DNA of 64,000 nucleotides from JADGHX01 sp963837755 (GCA_963837755.1 CAWIOP010000003.1:62001-126000); one strand, 5' to 3'. Positions 36,119 through 45,844 are shown, counted from the stretch's first letter. Notes: a model not told the origin generated them from the letters alone. Made by a program: numbers and translations.

Positions 36119-38958
36119 CGAGCGGTCGCAAGCGTTCGCATCTGGTCGTATTGGGCGTGTGCCTCGCGCTCGCGCAGGCCGTGGGCGCGGCGGACAAGAA
36201 GCCGCAGACCATCAAGGATCTGCAATCCAGGCCCGTCGAGGTGCGCAAGGACAACAAAGTCTCCGCCACCTCGTCGAAGGCGATGGAGAACTACCGCCGC
36301 TTCCTCGAGCTGCAGAAGACCGATCCCGCAGCTGCGCGCCGAAGCGTTGCGCCGTCTCGGTGACCTGAACCTCGAGGCCGGCGAGCTCGAGCGCATGGAG
36401 ACCGAGGTCACGCTCGATCGACCTGCAGGGTGGCGAAGCCATCAAGCTCTATGCCACGCTGCTCAAGGCCTACCCGAACTATCCGCGCAACGACCAGGTG
36501 CTCTACCAGCTGGCGCGCGCGTACGAGACCACCGGCCAGCCGGAGCAGGCGCTCGCCACGCTGGATCGCATGGTCGCGCGCTACCCGCAGTCCCCGCAGC
36601 TGGATGAAGTGCAGTTTCGTCGCGGCGAGCTGCTGTTCTCCGCCAAGCGCTATCCGGAGGCGCAGAGCGCCTATGACGTCGTCATCAGGCGCGGCGCGGC
36701 TTCCGCCTTCTACGAGCAGAGCCTCTACAAGCACGGCTGGTCGCTGTTCAAGCAGTCGCTGAGCGAACGAGAGCCTGCCGTCGTTCGCGCGGCGTGCTCG
36801 ACCAGGAGCTCATCGGCAAGGCGGGCGGCACCGTCGCGAGAAAGCCGGAGACACTCAAGCGCGCGGATCGCGAGCTGGTGGAAGACACGCTGCGTGTCAT
36901 GGCCATCACGTTCTCTTACCTCGAAGGCAGCCGAGTCGCTCGACGGCTTCCTGAACAAGCGCCGCAACTCCACGCCGTACGCGCACCTTCTTTATTCCGC
37001 GGCTGGGCGATCTCTACGTCGAGAAGCAGCGTTTCCAGGACGCCGCCACCGCTTATCGCGCCTACGTGGCGCGCGACCCGAACAGCGACTACGCGCCGAA
37101 CCTCGCCATGATGGGTATCGAGGCCTATCGCAAGGGCGGGTTCACGCAGCTCGTGCTCGATGGCAAGCACGAGTATCGTGGAGCGCTACAACTTCGGCAC
37201 GGCCTTCTGGCAGGGCCGCAACCGCGCCGAAGTATCCGCAGGTGGTGCAGGAGCTGAAGGCCAACCTCAAGGACGTCGCCACCTACTTCCACGCCACGGC
37301 GCAGAAGTCGAAGAAGGTGGAGGACTTCACAGGAGGCCGCGAAGCTGGTATCGCGACTTACCTGAAGTCGTTCCCCGATGAAGCGGACTCCGCCGGCGAC
37401 CAACTACCTGCTGGCCGAGACGCTGTTCGAGAGCAGGCAGTTCGCCGATGCCGCCGACGGAATACGAGCGCACCGCCTATTGCTATCCGAAGAACGACAA
37501 GTCCGCGACCGCGGGCTACGCGTCGCTGGTGGCGTACAAGCAGCAGGAGGAGCGCCTGAGCGGCACCGTGAAGACGGAGTGGCACGCGAAGGCGACCGAC
37601 GCGGGCGTGAAGTTCGCGCAGGCGTTCCCCGAGCATCCGGACAGCGCCGGCGTGCTCACGCGCGCGGCTGAGGAGATCTTCGCCGCCAGGGACCTGCCGC
37701 GCGCCATCGAGGTGTCGCAGATGATCCTCGCGCGCCAGCCGCCGGTGGATTCGGCGAAGCAGCGCATCGCCTGGACGATCATCGCGCAGTCGAACTACGA
37801 CCTGGGCGAGTACGCCAAGGCGGAGCCGGCGTATCTGCAAGCGCGCGAGCTCGCGGGCACGCGACGACAAGATGCGCACCGATCTCACCGAGCGCATCGC
37901 CGCCACCGTGTACAAGCAGGGCGAGGCGAAGCAGAAGGCGCGGCGACAGTCTCGGCGCGGTGGAAGACTTCCTGCGCGTGGCGCGCGTGGCGCCGGATTC
38001 GAAGATCCGCTCCACAGCGCAATACGATGCGGCCGCCGCAGCTCATCAACCTCAAGCAGTGGGATCGCGCCATCGGCGTGCTCGAAGGGTTCCGCCGCGA
38101 TTATCCCGAAGAGCGAGCTCGCCGCCGATGTCGGGCCGCAAGCTCGCCGTGGCTTACACCGAAGGCAACCGGCCGGCGCAGGCGGCAGTGGAATTCGAAC
38201 GCATCGCGGCGAACCCGAAAGAGACCCGCCAGGTACAGCGCGAGGCGCTGATGCAGTCCGCCGACCTGTACGCGAAGGCCAGCAACATGCCCAAGGCGGT
38301 CTGCGATGCTGGAGAAGTTCGTTGCGACGAACCCCACGCCGGTGTCCGATGCGATGGAGGCGCGCCAGCGGCTCGCCGACTATCGCGGGCAAGAATGGCG
38401 ACGTGGTGAGGCGCGACCACGTGGTATCGCGAGATCGTGAAGGCCGATCGCTCGGCCGGCAGCGCGCGCACCGACCGCACGCAGTATCTGGCCGCGAAAG
38501 CGCAGCTTTCCCTGGCGCAGCCCGCGCGCGATGCGTTCCGCGGCGTGCGCCTGACCGCGCCGCTGAAGAAGAGCCTCGTCGGCAAGCGCGCAGGCGCTCG
38601 AAACGGCGCTGGATGGCTTACAAGCGCGCTGCGGAGTACAACGTGGCCGAGGTGACCACGGCCTCCACCTATGAAATCGCCGAGCTGTATCGCACGCTCG
38701 CGAAGGACCTTCTGGGCTCCGAGCGGCCCAGGATCGCTCGAGGGCGATGAGCTGGAGCAGTACAACCCGCTGCTCGAGGAGCAGGTGTTCCCGTTCGAGG
38801 AACAGGCCATCCAGATTCACGAGCTGAACGTGGCTCGCGCGAAGGAAGGCGTCTACGACGAGGGCGTGCGCAAGAGCTTCAAGGCGCTCGCCGAGCTCAA
38901 GCCCGGCCGCTATGGCAAGACGGAGTTGGTGCAGGATGTTGTTGCGACGCCTAACTAG
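36115..38958 (+). CDS. giant periplasmic TPR protein, about 24 frameshifts
   Basis: About 940 residues when repaired. A signal peptide ends V-G-A-A, and the mature start is K-P-Q-T-I-K-D-L-Q. TPR units then alternate between frames: Y-P-N-Y-P-R-N-D-Q-V-L-Y-Q-L-A-R-A-Y, L-D-E-V-Q-F-R-R-G-E-L, Q-D-A-A-T-A-Y-R-A-Y, D-R-A-I-G-V-L-E-G-F-R. The C-terminus reads E-Q-Y-N-P-L-L-E-E-Q-V-F-P-F-E-E-Q-A-I-Q-I-H-E-L-N. Every break I traced needs one base removed, and the downstream frame is always coding, so the gene is probably intact in the organism. Y-P-x-S/N pairs are typical of BamD/GltE-like outer-membrane assembly repeats. It overlaps the next gene by 23 bases. Confidence 0.72.
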
Positions 38959-39866
38959 CTGGTCCGCTGCGCTCGTGCGCATGACGGTGCCGGTGGGCGC
39001 TGCCGTGCTGCTCGTTGCATGCGCAGGCGCGCCCACGGTGCCGTCGAAGCCGGACGAGGCGACCTCGCTGCCTGCGGATTCGAATGCATCGGCGGGTTCG
39101 TCAAAGAGCGCGGCGTCTACGGCCGGCGGCGCGCCTGCGGCGGCGGCTGCACCCGCTGCCGGAACGGCCCCTGCACCCGCGCAAGCGGAAATCCCCAAAC
39201 GCGCGCTTGCGGATTTCGACCGGGCGGTCGGACTCATGCGAGCCGGGAACGCCAGCGAAGCCGAGCTCGAGTTCAAGCAGCTCGCCGTCGGCTACCCGCA
39301 GCTCACGGGCGCGCAGATCAACATCGCCCTCTTGCAGCGCAAGGCCGAGTCGTCTCGACGAGGCGGAAGCCACGCTCGAGGCGGCGGTCGAGAAAAACCC
39401 GAACAGTGCTTCGCCTGGAACGAGCTCGGGCTCACCCAGACGCATGCGCGGCCAGTTCCAGGACGCCGCGGCGTCTTACGAAAAGGCCCTCGCCGCCGAC
39501 GCCCAGCTTCGCGCCTGCGCACCGGAACTCGCGGTGCTGTTGGACCTCTATCTCGGCGACCCGGAGCACGCACTCACCGAGCTCGAGCGGTACAAGGAGC
39601 TCACCGGCGAGCAAAAACCCGTCAACGGCTGGATCGCCGAGCTGCGCCAGCGCACCGGCAAGCCCGCCGCGCCGAAGCCCGCTGCCGCGCCAGCACAGCC
39701 GGCGCCTGCGGAATCAGGTGCCGCCGAGGGCACGCAACCTGCGTCATCCGATGCGCCGGTTGAGCCGCCCGCCAGGCCCGCCGGGGAGTCGCCTCAGCCC
39801 CGTGCAGGCGCAACCACCGCGCGTGCTGTCATCGGCACGCAAGACTATTCAGGCAAAGGAGCGTAG
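38936..39866 (+). CDS. TPR lipoprotein, frameshifted
   Basis: About 309 residues. The ATG at 38936 lies inside the previous gene's end and gives a lipoprotein signal with lipobox L-V-A-C. An Ala/Ser-rich linker follows, then TPR pairs: F-D-R-A-V-G-L-M-R-A-G-N-A-S-E-A-E-L-E-F, L-D-E-A-E-A-T-L-E-A-A-V-E-K-N-P, W-N-E-L-G-L-T-Q, F-Q-D-A-A-A-S-Y-E-K-A-L, Y-L-G-D-P-E-H-A-L-T-E-L. A Pro/Ala-rich tail follows. At least four single-base shifts (about 39355-39520). It probably links the TPR proteins to the outer membrane, as lipoprotein GltE-type proteins do in other systems (analogy only). Confidence 0.72.
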
Positions 39867-39868
39867 AC

Positions 39869-40535
39869 ATGCGAACGCCTGCTCACCGACTCCTTTCGCT
39901 GATCGCCGCCACGTCGGTCGCCGTGTTCGTGCCGGCCATCGCGCTTGCGCAGGAGACAACGCCGCCGTCGCCGGCGCGCTGAGACTCCGCGCCCCCAGGA
40001 CGTCGACCCCGCGGTGAACACATCCCCACCGGCGGCTGCCCCGGCACCAGAACCACTGCGACTGCAGGATCTCGACCCGGCGGTCGACACTTCATCGCCG
40101 GGCAACGCCCCGGCCAGCCCGCCGGCGGCGCAGGGCGCGGCGGCCCGCAAGCCCACGGCCCGAGGCCGCGGCCCGGATCGTCTCGAGCTCGATACAACCC
40201 AGATTACCGGCAACCGCGAGCTGCCGAAGGTGCTGTATATAGTCCCGTGGAAGCGCTCGGACCTCGGCGACCTCGTCGGCAAGCCCGTGAACAGCCTGCT
40301 GGACGAAGTGCTGACGCCTGTGGACCGCGACGTCTTCAAGCGCGAGACCCGCTACTTCCGCGCGCTCACGCCCGGCGCGGATGAAGGCGCGGGCGCGGCG
40401 GGCGATGCGAAGCCCGCACCTCGCCGCGCCACGCCCACGAACCCGGCATCGTCTGCGGCGGGCAGCCCCGGGTCCGCGAGCAAACGCGCCACCGGAAGCG
40501 GCAGTGCGGCGCCGCCCCCCGGGGATGAGAGATAG
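39869..40535 (+). CDS. secreted proline-rich protein with DPAV repeat, one frameshift
   Basis: About 221 residues. A Sec signal ends I-A-L-A; a one-base shift near 39978 separates it from the rest. Two similar blocks follow, P-Q-D-V-D-P-A-V-N-T-S-P and L-Q-D-L-D-P-A-V-D-T-S-S-P, each with a Pro/Ala spacer. A more ordered segment T-Q-I-T-G-N-R-E-L-P-K-V-L-Y-I-V-P-W-K-R and V-N-S-L-L-D-E-V-L-T-P-V-D-R-D-V-F-K-R-E follows, then a low-complexity tail. I do not recognise a domain. The position just before exbB suggests a periplasmic partner of the motor. Confidence 0.6.
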
Positions 40536-40603
40536 GTCTCGGCTTTTTGTCCATATGTCATTCAGTTTCCACAAGCTTGCTTAGTGTTGCGGGAGTCACG
40601 TCG

Positions 40604-41260
40604 ATGGAACTCTGGAGCGTAATTGTTCGATTTTTCCAGGGTGGTGGGGAATTCATGTATCCCATCGCCGTGGTGCTCGTATTCGGGCTTGCGATAGCCA
40701 TCGAGCGCTACATCTACCTCTCGCGCGCCGCGATGCGTAACCGCGCGCTGTGGAACGAGATCGTGCCGCTGCTTTCGCAGGGCAACTTCCGGCAGGTGGT
40801 GGCCATCACCTCGAAGTCGGATTCGGCCATCGGGCAGATCCTGAACTACGGGCTCGCCCGCATTCAGTCGGCCCGCCGCCGCGACGACATCGAAAAAGCG
40901 ATGGAAGAGAGCCTGATGGAGGTAGTGCCGCGCCTGGAAAAGCGCACGCACTACCTGGCAACGTTCGCGAACCTCGCGACGCTTCTCGGGCTGCTCGGCA
41001 CCGTCATCGGCCTCATCCACGCCTTCGGCGCGGTGGCGGCGGTGAACCCGGCGGAGAAGGCGAACCTGCTGTCGGCGTCGATCTCGGTGGCCATGAACTG
41101 CACGGCCTTCGGCCTCATGACCGCGGTGCCCATCCTGTTCCTGCACGCGTTGCTGCAGACGAAGACCACTGAGCTCATCGACAGCCTCGAGATGGCGTCG
41201 GTGAAATTCCTGAACGCGATCACCGAGCGGCAGACGCCGGCGGCCGGCGCGCAGGCCTAG
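40604..41260 (+). CDS. MotA/TolQ/ExbB-family proton channel
   Basis: 218 residues from the ATG at 40604 (GGGAG eight bases upstream). Three transmembrane helices as in ExbB: M-Y-P-I-A-V-V-L-V-F-G-L-A-I-A near the start, then the two signature helices A-T-L-L-G-L-L-G-T-V-I-G-L-I and N-C-T-A-F-G-L-M-T-A-V-P-I-L-F. It should form the stator pentamer that converts proton motive force into motion through ExbD. It leads a clean quartet with two ExbD-like genes and a TonB-like gene. Confidence 0.92.
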   Translation: MELWSVIVRFFQGGGEFMYPIAVVLVFGLAIAIERYIYLSRAAMRNRALWNEIVPLLSQGNFRQVVAITSKSDSAIGQILNYGLARIQSARRRDDIEKAMEESLMEVVPRLEKRTHYLATFANLATLLGLLGTVIGLIHAFGAVAAVNPAEKANLLSASISVAMNCTAFGLMTAVPILFLHALLQTKTTELIDSLEMASVKFLNAITERQTPAAGAQA

Positions 41261-41331
41261 GCAGCAACGAGTCAGCGCCTCGCACGGGCCGGTAGCGGCT
41301 CGCGCCGGGCCTGCTCAGGGAAGCATTCGCC

Positions 41332-41916
41332 ATGCGACGTTCCTTCGCCACCAAGAAGATTGCGCGGAAAATGCGCAAGCCGGCAGAGCTGCTGCTCGTG
41401 CCGATGATCGACATCTTCACGGTGCTGGTCACGTTCCTGCTCATGACCGCGGTCTTCTCCAAGACCGTGGTGCTGGAGCTGAACCTGCCGGCCGCCGTGA
41501 CGGAGTTCCGTGAGCCGCCCCCGGGGCTCATGATCGAAGTCATGGTGCGCAAGGACCTCATCCAGGTCGCCGATCGCAACACGGGCCCGCTCGCCACACT
41601 CCCCAATACGGCGACGGGCTACGACTACGAAGGCCTCACGGATTACCTCAAGCGCGTGAAGGCGAAATTCCCGGACAAGACGGACGCCGCGATCCTGCTC
41701 GAGTCCGACACGCCCTACGACATCCTGGTGCAGGTGATGGACCGGGTGCGCGTCTTCGAGACCAAGCAGGGCCTGATGACCGTGCAGGCGGAGCTGTTCC
41801 CCGACATTTCGATCGGCGATGCGCCGGCGGCGACGCCGGGGGCTGCGCCGGCCGCGAGCGTCTCGGCCGCGCCGGATGCGGGCGGACCCGTGAAGACTGG
41901 AGAGAAGCCCTCATGA
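41332..41916 (+). CDS. ExbD/TolR-family protein (first copy)
   Basis: 194 residues. A basic N-terminus leads to one transmembrane helix with the proton-carrying Asp in P-M-I-D-I-F-T-V-L-V-T-F-L (D27), then a periplasmic ExbD domain with F-P-D-K-T-D-A-A-I-L-L-E-S-D-T-P-Y-D-I-L-V-Q-V split by variable loops and an Ala/Pro-rich tail. The stop overlaps the next start in ATGA (41913-41916), so the two ExbD-type subunits are translationally coupled. Confidence 0.9.
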   Translation: MRRSFATKKIARKMRKPAELLLVPMIDIFTVLVTFLLMTAVFSKTVVLELNLPAAVTEFREPPPGLMIEVMVRKDLIQVADRNTGPLATLPNTATGYDYEGLTDYLKRVKAKFPDKTDAAILLESDTPYDILVQVMDRVRVFETKQGLMTVQAELFPDISIGDAPAATPGAAPAASVSAAPDAGGPVKTGEKPS

Positions 41917-42433
41917 GCATGTCGAACCGTGCCCGCCGCATGGCCCAGCATCACGCGCGCCACCGCGCCGATGCGGAGCTGAACCTGATCCCGCTCATCG
42001 ACATCCTCTCGGTGATGGTGGCGTTCCTGCTCGTCTACTCGACGGAAGTCGAAGTCATCCAGAACACCAAGGGCATCGAGATTCCGCAGTCGATCGCGCA
42101 GGCGACGCCGAAGCAGTCGGTGGTGGTCATGATCACCAAGGACGACCTCTTCGTGCAGGGCGAGCGCATCACCAGCATCAAGGAGATCCGCGCCGCCAAC
42201 ACCGCGCTGATCGAGCCGCTGCGCGAGGCGCTGAAGCGCCCGCATGCTGGTGGGCGAGATCGCGCGAGAAAGACCTCGCTTCACGCGAGATCACGGTGAT
42301 GGGCGACAAGAGCCTGCCCTACGACGTGCTGAAGAAAGTGATGGCGACCTGCACCGACGCGGACTACGGCAAGATCTCGCTTGCCGTGCTCCAGAAGGAA
42401 AAGCCCGTGCCCCCGGGCTTCAAGCCGGCTTGA
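41913..42433 (+). CDS. ExbD/TolR-family protein (second copy), two frameshifts
   Basis: About 172 residues when repaired. The helix reads L-I-P-L-I-D-I-L-S-V-M-V-A-F-L-L-V with the conserved Asp, and the periplasmic part Q-S-V-V-V-M-I-T-K-D-D-L-F-V. Two one-base shifts near 42240 and 42268 break the frame; removing them restores D-L-A-S-R-E-I-T-V-M-G-D-K-S-L-P-Y-D-V-L-K-K-V-M and a stop at 42433. As written, the frame would end early at 42299, inside the ExbD domain. Confidence 0.85.
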
Positions 42434-42449
42434 TCGCAGAGGCGCCACC

Positions 42450-43376
42450 GTGCTGCTAGCTCCTTACTACCGTAGTTACGAGTTGCCTTGGGAAGGCGAT
42501 CCCGAGTCGAGCCGGCGTTTCCGCAAGATCCTGCGGGTCGGCCTCATCATCCTCGTGCTGTTCGGCCTCCTGTTCCCGCTGCTGCCGACGCCGAAGAAGA
42601 CGCACATGGAGGAGTCCGTGCCGCCGCGCCTGGCGAAGGTGATGATCGAAAGCCAGCCAAAGAAGCCGCCGCCTCCGCCGCCCGTGGTGGAGCAGCCAAA
42701 GCCGAAGCCGCCGGAGCCCGATAAGAAAGTCGCGGCCATCAAGCCGCCCGTGGATCGCCAGCAGCAGGCGCGCGACAAGGCGCAGCGGCAGCTGAACCAG
42801 GTGAAGGACGAGCTGGCCGACCTGCGCGAGCAGCTCGACATGACGCCGCTGGCGCAAACCAGGAATCTGTCGGGCGCGGTCGGTGCCGATTCGCACGCCG
42901 AGCGCTCGCTCATCACTTCGAAGGTGGGCGCCGGCAGCGGTGGCATCACCTCGGCCAATGCCAGCCGCGGGTTCGGCACCGGGGCGGGGTCCCTGACGGG
43001 GCACGAGACGGGGGCGGTCGCTTCCAGCATCGCCCGCTCGGGGCTCGATGCGCGCGGGCCCACCCGCACGGGCAACAGCGGCAAGGCGGCCCGTAGTCGC
43101 GAGGAAATCGAGCTGATCTTCGACCGCAACAAGGGCGCCATCTATGCGCTCTACAGCCGGGCATTGCGCGATCAGCCTGAACTACAGGGCAAAATGGTGC
43201 TGGAGTTCACAATATCCCCCACGGGGGAAGTGACCATGTGCCGGGTGGTTTCCAGCGAATTGAACGATGCTGAGCTTGAGAGAAAGATCGTGTCGCGCGT
43301 GCGACTGTTCCGTTTCGAGGCAAAGGATGTCGAAACCATTACGACCACGAAGCCTATCGATTTCTTCCCGGCGTAG
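42450..43376 (+). CDS. TonB-like energiser with AgmX/PglI-type C-terminal domain
   Basis: 308 residues from a GTG at 42450 with AGAGG seven bases upstream. A single inner-membrane helix (about 27-45, V-G-L-I-I-L-V-L-F-G-L-L-F-P-L-L), then a Pro/Lys-rich spacer (K-K-P-P-P-P-P-P-V-V-E-Q-P-K-P-K-P-P), a coiled coil (Q-L-N-Q-V-K-D-E-L-A-D-L-R-E-Q-L), a Gly/Ser-rich linker and a C-terminal domain: R-N-K-G-A-I-Y-A-L-Y-S-R-A-L-R, G-K-M-V-L-E-F-T-I-S-P-T-G-E-V. This C-terminal type is shared with the myxobacterial gliding proteins AgmX and PglI. It probably carries ExbBD motion across the periplasm to the TPR and outer-membrane components. Confidence 0.85.
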   Translation: MLLAPYYRSYELPWEGDPESSRRFRKILRVGLIILVLFGLLFPLLPTPKKTHMEESVPPRLAKVMIESQPKKPPPPPPVVEQPKPKPPEPDKKVAAIKPPVDRQQQARDKAQRQLNQVKDELADLREQLDMTPLAQTRNLSGAVGADSHAERSLITSKVGAGSGGITSANASRGFGTGAGSLTGHETGAVASSIARSGLDARGPTRTGNSGKAARSREEIELIFDRNKGAIYALYSRALRDQPELQGKMVLEFTISPTGEVTMCRVVSSELNDAELERKIVSRVRLFRFEAKDVETITTTKPIDFFPA

Positions 43377-43394
43377 GCCGGCGGGCTCGCGGCT

Positions 43395-43754
43395 GTGAAC
43401 CTGCAGTCGGAAATCGAGTATTTCACCGAGCTTGCGCTGCTCGACAAGGCGCGGCTGCTCAACAGCTTCCTGCACGAGCTGGCCACGGAGGCCCGCGCCA
43501 CCTACGGGCCCGGCACCGAAGCGGTGCATGACACGCTGCATCTGCGGTTCGTCAATGAGATCGTCCACCGGCTCACGCGGCTCATCGAGCAGCTCCTCGC
43601 CGAGGATGCGGCCCGGCCTGCCGATGACGTCGTCCTGCGCATGCTGCTATCGCCGCGGGCCGACAAGGTCGCCGAGAAGCTCATGTCCAACGCCTATCGG
43701 CGTGCCATCCAGGGCTTCGAGAGCTACGACACCACGGTTTTGATGAGCGGCTGA
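43395..43754 (+). CDS. small helical protein of unknown function
   Basis: 119 residues from a GTG at 43395, 18 bases after the TonB-like gene. It has no signal peptide. Mostly amphipathic helix, with L-L-N-S-F-L-H-E-L-A-T-E, L-H-L-R-F-V-N-E-I-V-H-R-L-T-R and M-S-N-A-Y-R-R-A-I-Q-G-F-E-S-Y. I do not recognise the family. It may be the last gene of the energised cluster or an unrelated cytosolic protein. Confidence 0.6.
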   Translation: MNLQSEIEYFTELALLDKARLLNSFLHELATEARATYGPGTEAVHDTLHLRFVNEIVHRLTRLIEQLLAEDAARPADDVVLRMLLSPRADKVAEKLMSNAYRRAIQGFESYDTTVLMSG

Positions 43755-43864
43755 GGGGCTGGCCTGGAGCGGTCCGGAGCTCGGAGCAGGAGGGCTGGCG
43801 GTAGCGGCGGCTCACTCGTCGCTCGCTTGCCACGGTTGGCGCCGCCGTCTAACTTCCCGGCGTC

Positions 43865-45844
43865 ATGATTGAACAGCCTCTATCTCAAGTTTTGATTCTG
43901 CTGGCAGGGTCGCTGTTCGTCGTCACGTTGCTGCGACGGCTCAAGTTGCCGCCGATCCTCGGCTACCTCCTTGTGGGAATGGCGCTTGGCCCATTCGCCT
44001 TTCGTCTCGTGTCCGATTCGCCCACGACCGCCTTGCTGGCCGAGCTGGGCGTGACCTTCCTGCTGTTCACGCTCGGGCTCGAATTCTCCTTGCCCCGCAT
44101 GATCGCGATGAAGCACGAAGTGTTCGGGCTGGGGGCCGCGCAGGTGGCGGGCACCACCATCGTGTTCGCGTGTATCGCGCGCATTGCCGGGGTGGAGTGG
44201 CCGATGGCGCTGGTGATCGGCGGCGCCATCTCCATGAGCAGCACGGCCATCATCATGCATCAGCTCACCGACCGGGCGGAGCTCAACCGCACGCACGGCC
44301 GGCTCGCGTTCAGCATGCTGCTGTTCCAGGATCTCGCGTTCGTGCCGTTCCTGGCGCTCGCGGCCGCGCTCACCCGGAAAGGGGAATTCTCGGCGATTGG
44401 CACACTGACCAACGTTGTGATCGGCGTAGTCGCTCTCGCGGTGGTGTTGCTCCTCGGCCGGTGGTTACTGAAGCCGCTGTTCCAGGAGATTGCGCGCAGC
44501 CGCCTGCGGGAGCTCTTTACGCTTGCCGTGCTGTTCGTGGTGCTGTTGTCGGCGTGGGTTTCGCATACCGCCGGGTTGTCTCTCGCGCTGGGCGGCTTCC
44601 TCGCGGGCATGATGCTCGCGGAGACCGAATACCGGCATCAGATCGAGACGGTGATCCGGCCGTTCCGGGACATCCTGCTCGGCCTGTTCTTCATCACCGT
44701 CGGCATGCTGCTCGATGTGCGGTTGCTGGTAGACGAGTTCGCGCTCGTCTCGGCGATGGTGATCGGGCTCATCCTGCTGAAAGCGGGCACCGCCGCGGTG
44801 GTGTCGAGGTGGTTCACCGGGTCATGGTTCAAGGCCATTCGCACGGGCGTGGTCATCTCGATCGCCGGTGAGTTTGGCATCGCGCTGCTCACGCTCGTTC
44901 TGCAGGGTGAGGTGTTGCCCATGAAGATCGGCCAGCCGTTGCTGGTGGCGATTGCGCTGTCGATGATGCTGAGCCCGTTCATCATCAGCAACAACAAGTG
45001 GGTCGCGCGTTTTCTGTTGCGGGAAAACGGCCCGCCGGGCACGGCCATTCAGCGCGAGGACGCCGCCACGCACGGCATTGCCGAGCGCGAGCACGTGATT
45101 CTGTGCGGGTTCGGGCGCGTGGGGCAGAACGTGGCCCGCGTGCTGGAGGCGAACAACTTCGAGTACATCGCGCTCGATCTGGACACGGCGCGCATCCGCG
45201 CCGCGCGGCAGGCGGGCGATCCGGTGATCTTCGGAGACTCCGCGGATGAAGAGATGCTGATCCGTGCCGGTCTCGAGCGGGCGAGCGCGGTCGTCATCAG
45301 CTTTGCCGATCCGGCCACCTCGGTGGGAATCCTGCGATCCATCCGCGCCCTGCGCCGAGAGGTGCCGGTGCTCGTGCGCACGCAGGACGACTCCATGCTC
45401 AACGAGTTGCGCGCCGCCGGCGCCACCGATGTGGTGCCCGAGACGCTCGAGGCGAGCCTGATGCTGGTGTCGCAGGTGCTGATGCTGTTGAACGTGCCGG
45501 CGAGGAAGGTGCTGCGCACGGTGAGCGAGATCCGCAATTCGCGCTACGCAGTGCTGCGGAACATCCTGAATCGGGACGGGGGCCTGCCCATCGAGAATGT
45601 TCCCGGCGAACCCACGGAAGAGCTCAAGACCGTGGTGTTGCCGCCGGGAGCGTGGAGCGTGGGGCGCACGATCGACGAGATCCGGGCGCGTGGCGCCGAA
45701 GTCACGTTCACCAGCATTCGCCGCCATGGCATCGTGGGGCGTGAGCCAGGCGGTGAGACGTCGCTGCGCGACGGCGACATCGTGGTGATCTACGGGCAGC
45801 CCAAGGCGGTAGAGCACGCGGAGTCGGTGCTGCTGGCGGGCTAG
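43865..45844 (+). CDS. CPA2 cation:proton antiporter (KefB/KefC type)
   Basis: 659 residues. The first 380 form about 12 membrane helices of the Na/H-exchanger fold, including L-L-F-T-L-G-L-E-F-S, M-L-L-F-Q-D-L-A-F-V-P (transport-site Asp) and S-L-A-L-G-G-F-L-A-G. An NAD(H)-binding TrkA-N domain follows near residue 410 (V-I-L-C-G-F-G-R-V-G-Q-N), then a TrkA-C domain at the end. It exports K+ (or Na+) against protons and is probably gated by nucleotides. No Kef ancillary subunit is adjacent; the gene is monocistronic. Confidence 0.92.
   Translation: MIEQPLSQVLILLAGSLFVVTLLRRLKLPPILGYLLVGMALGPFAFRLVSDSPTTALLAELGVTFLLFTLGLEFSLPRMIAMKHEVFGLGAAQVAGTTIVFACIARIAGVEWPMALVIGGAISMSSTAIIMHQLTDRAELNRTHGRLAFSMLLFQDLAFVPFLALAAALTRKGEFSAIGTLTNVVIGVVALAVVLLLGRWLLKPLFQEIARSRLRELFTLAVLFVVLLSAWVSHTAGLSLALGGFLAGMMLAETEYRHQIETVIRPFRDILLGLFFITVGMLLDVRLLVDEFALVSAMVIGLILLKAGTAAVVSRWFTGSWFKAIRTGVVISIAGEFGIALLTLVLQGEVLPMKIGQPLLVAIALSMMLSPFIISNNKWVARFLLRENGPPGTAIQREDAATHGIAEREHVILCGFGRVGQNVARVLEANNFEYIALDLDTARIRAARQAGDPVIFGDSADEEMLIRAGLERASAVVISFADPATSVGILRSIRALRREVPVLVRTQDDSMLNELRAAGATDVVPETLEASLMLVSQVLMLLNVPARKVLRTVSEIRNSRYAVLRNILNRDGGLPIENVPGEPTEELKTVVLPPGAWSVGRTIDEIRARGAEVTFTSIRRHGIVGREPGGETSLRDGDIVVIYGQPKAVEHAESVLLAG

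Noticed and set aside
20450..39866. Programmed ribosomal frameshifting to explain the many frame changes
   Set aside because: Dozens of sites without a common slippery motif or downstream structure, spread over unrelated genes, cannot plausibly all be recoded. A patchy insertion-error model explains them more simply.
33997..43376. A gliding-motility operon
   Set aside because: The ExbBD, TPR and AgmX-type parts recall myxobacterial gliding genes, but no focal-adhesion or polarity genes (MglA-like, MreB-linked) are present, so motility is not supported.
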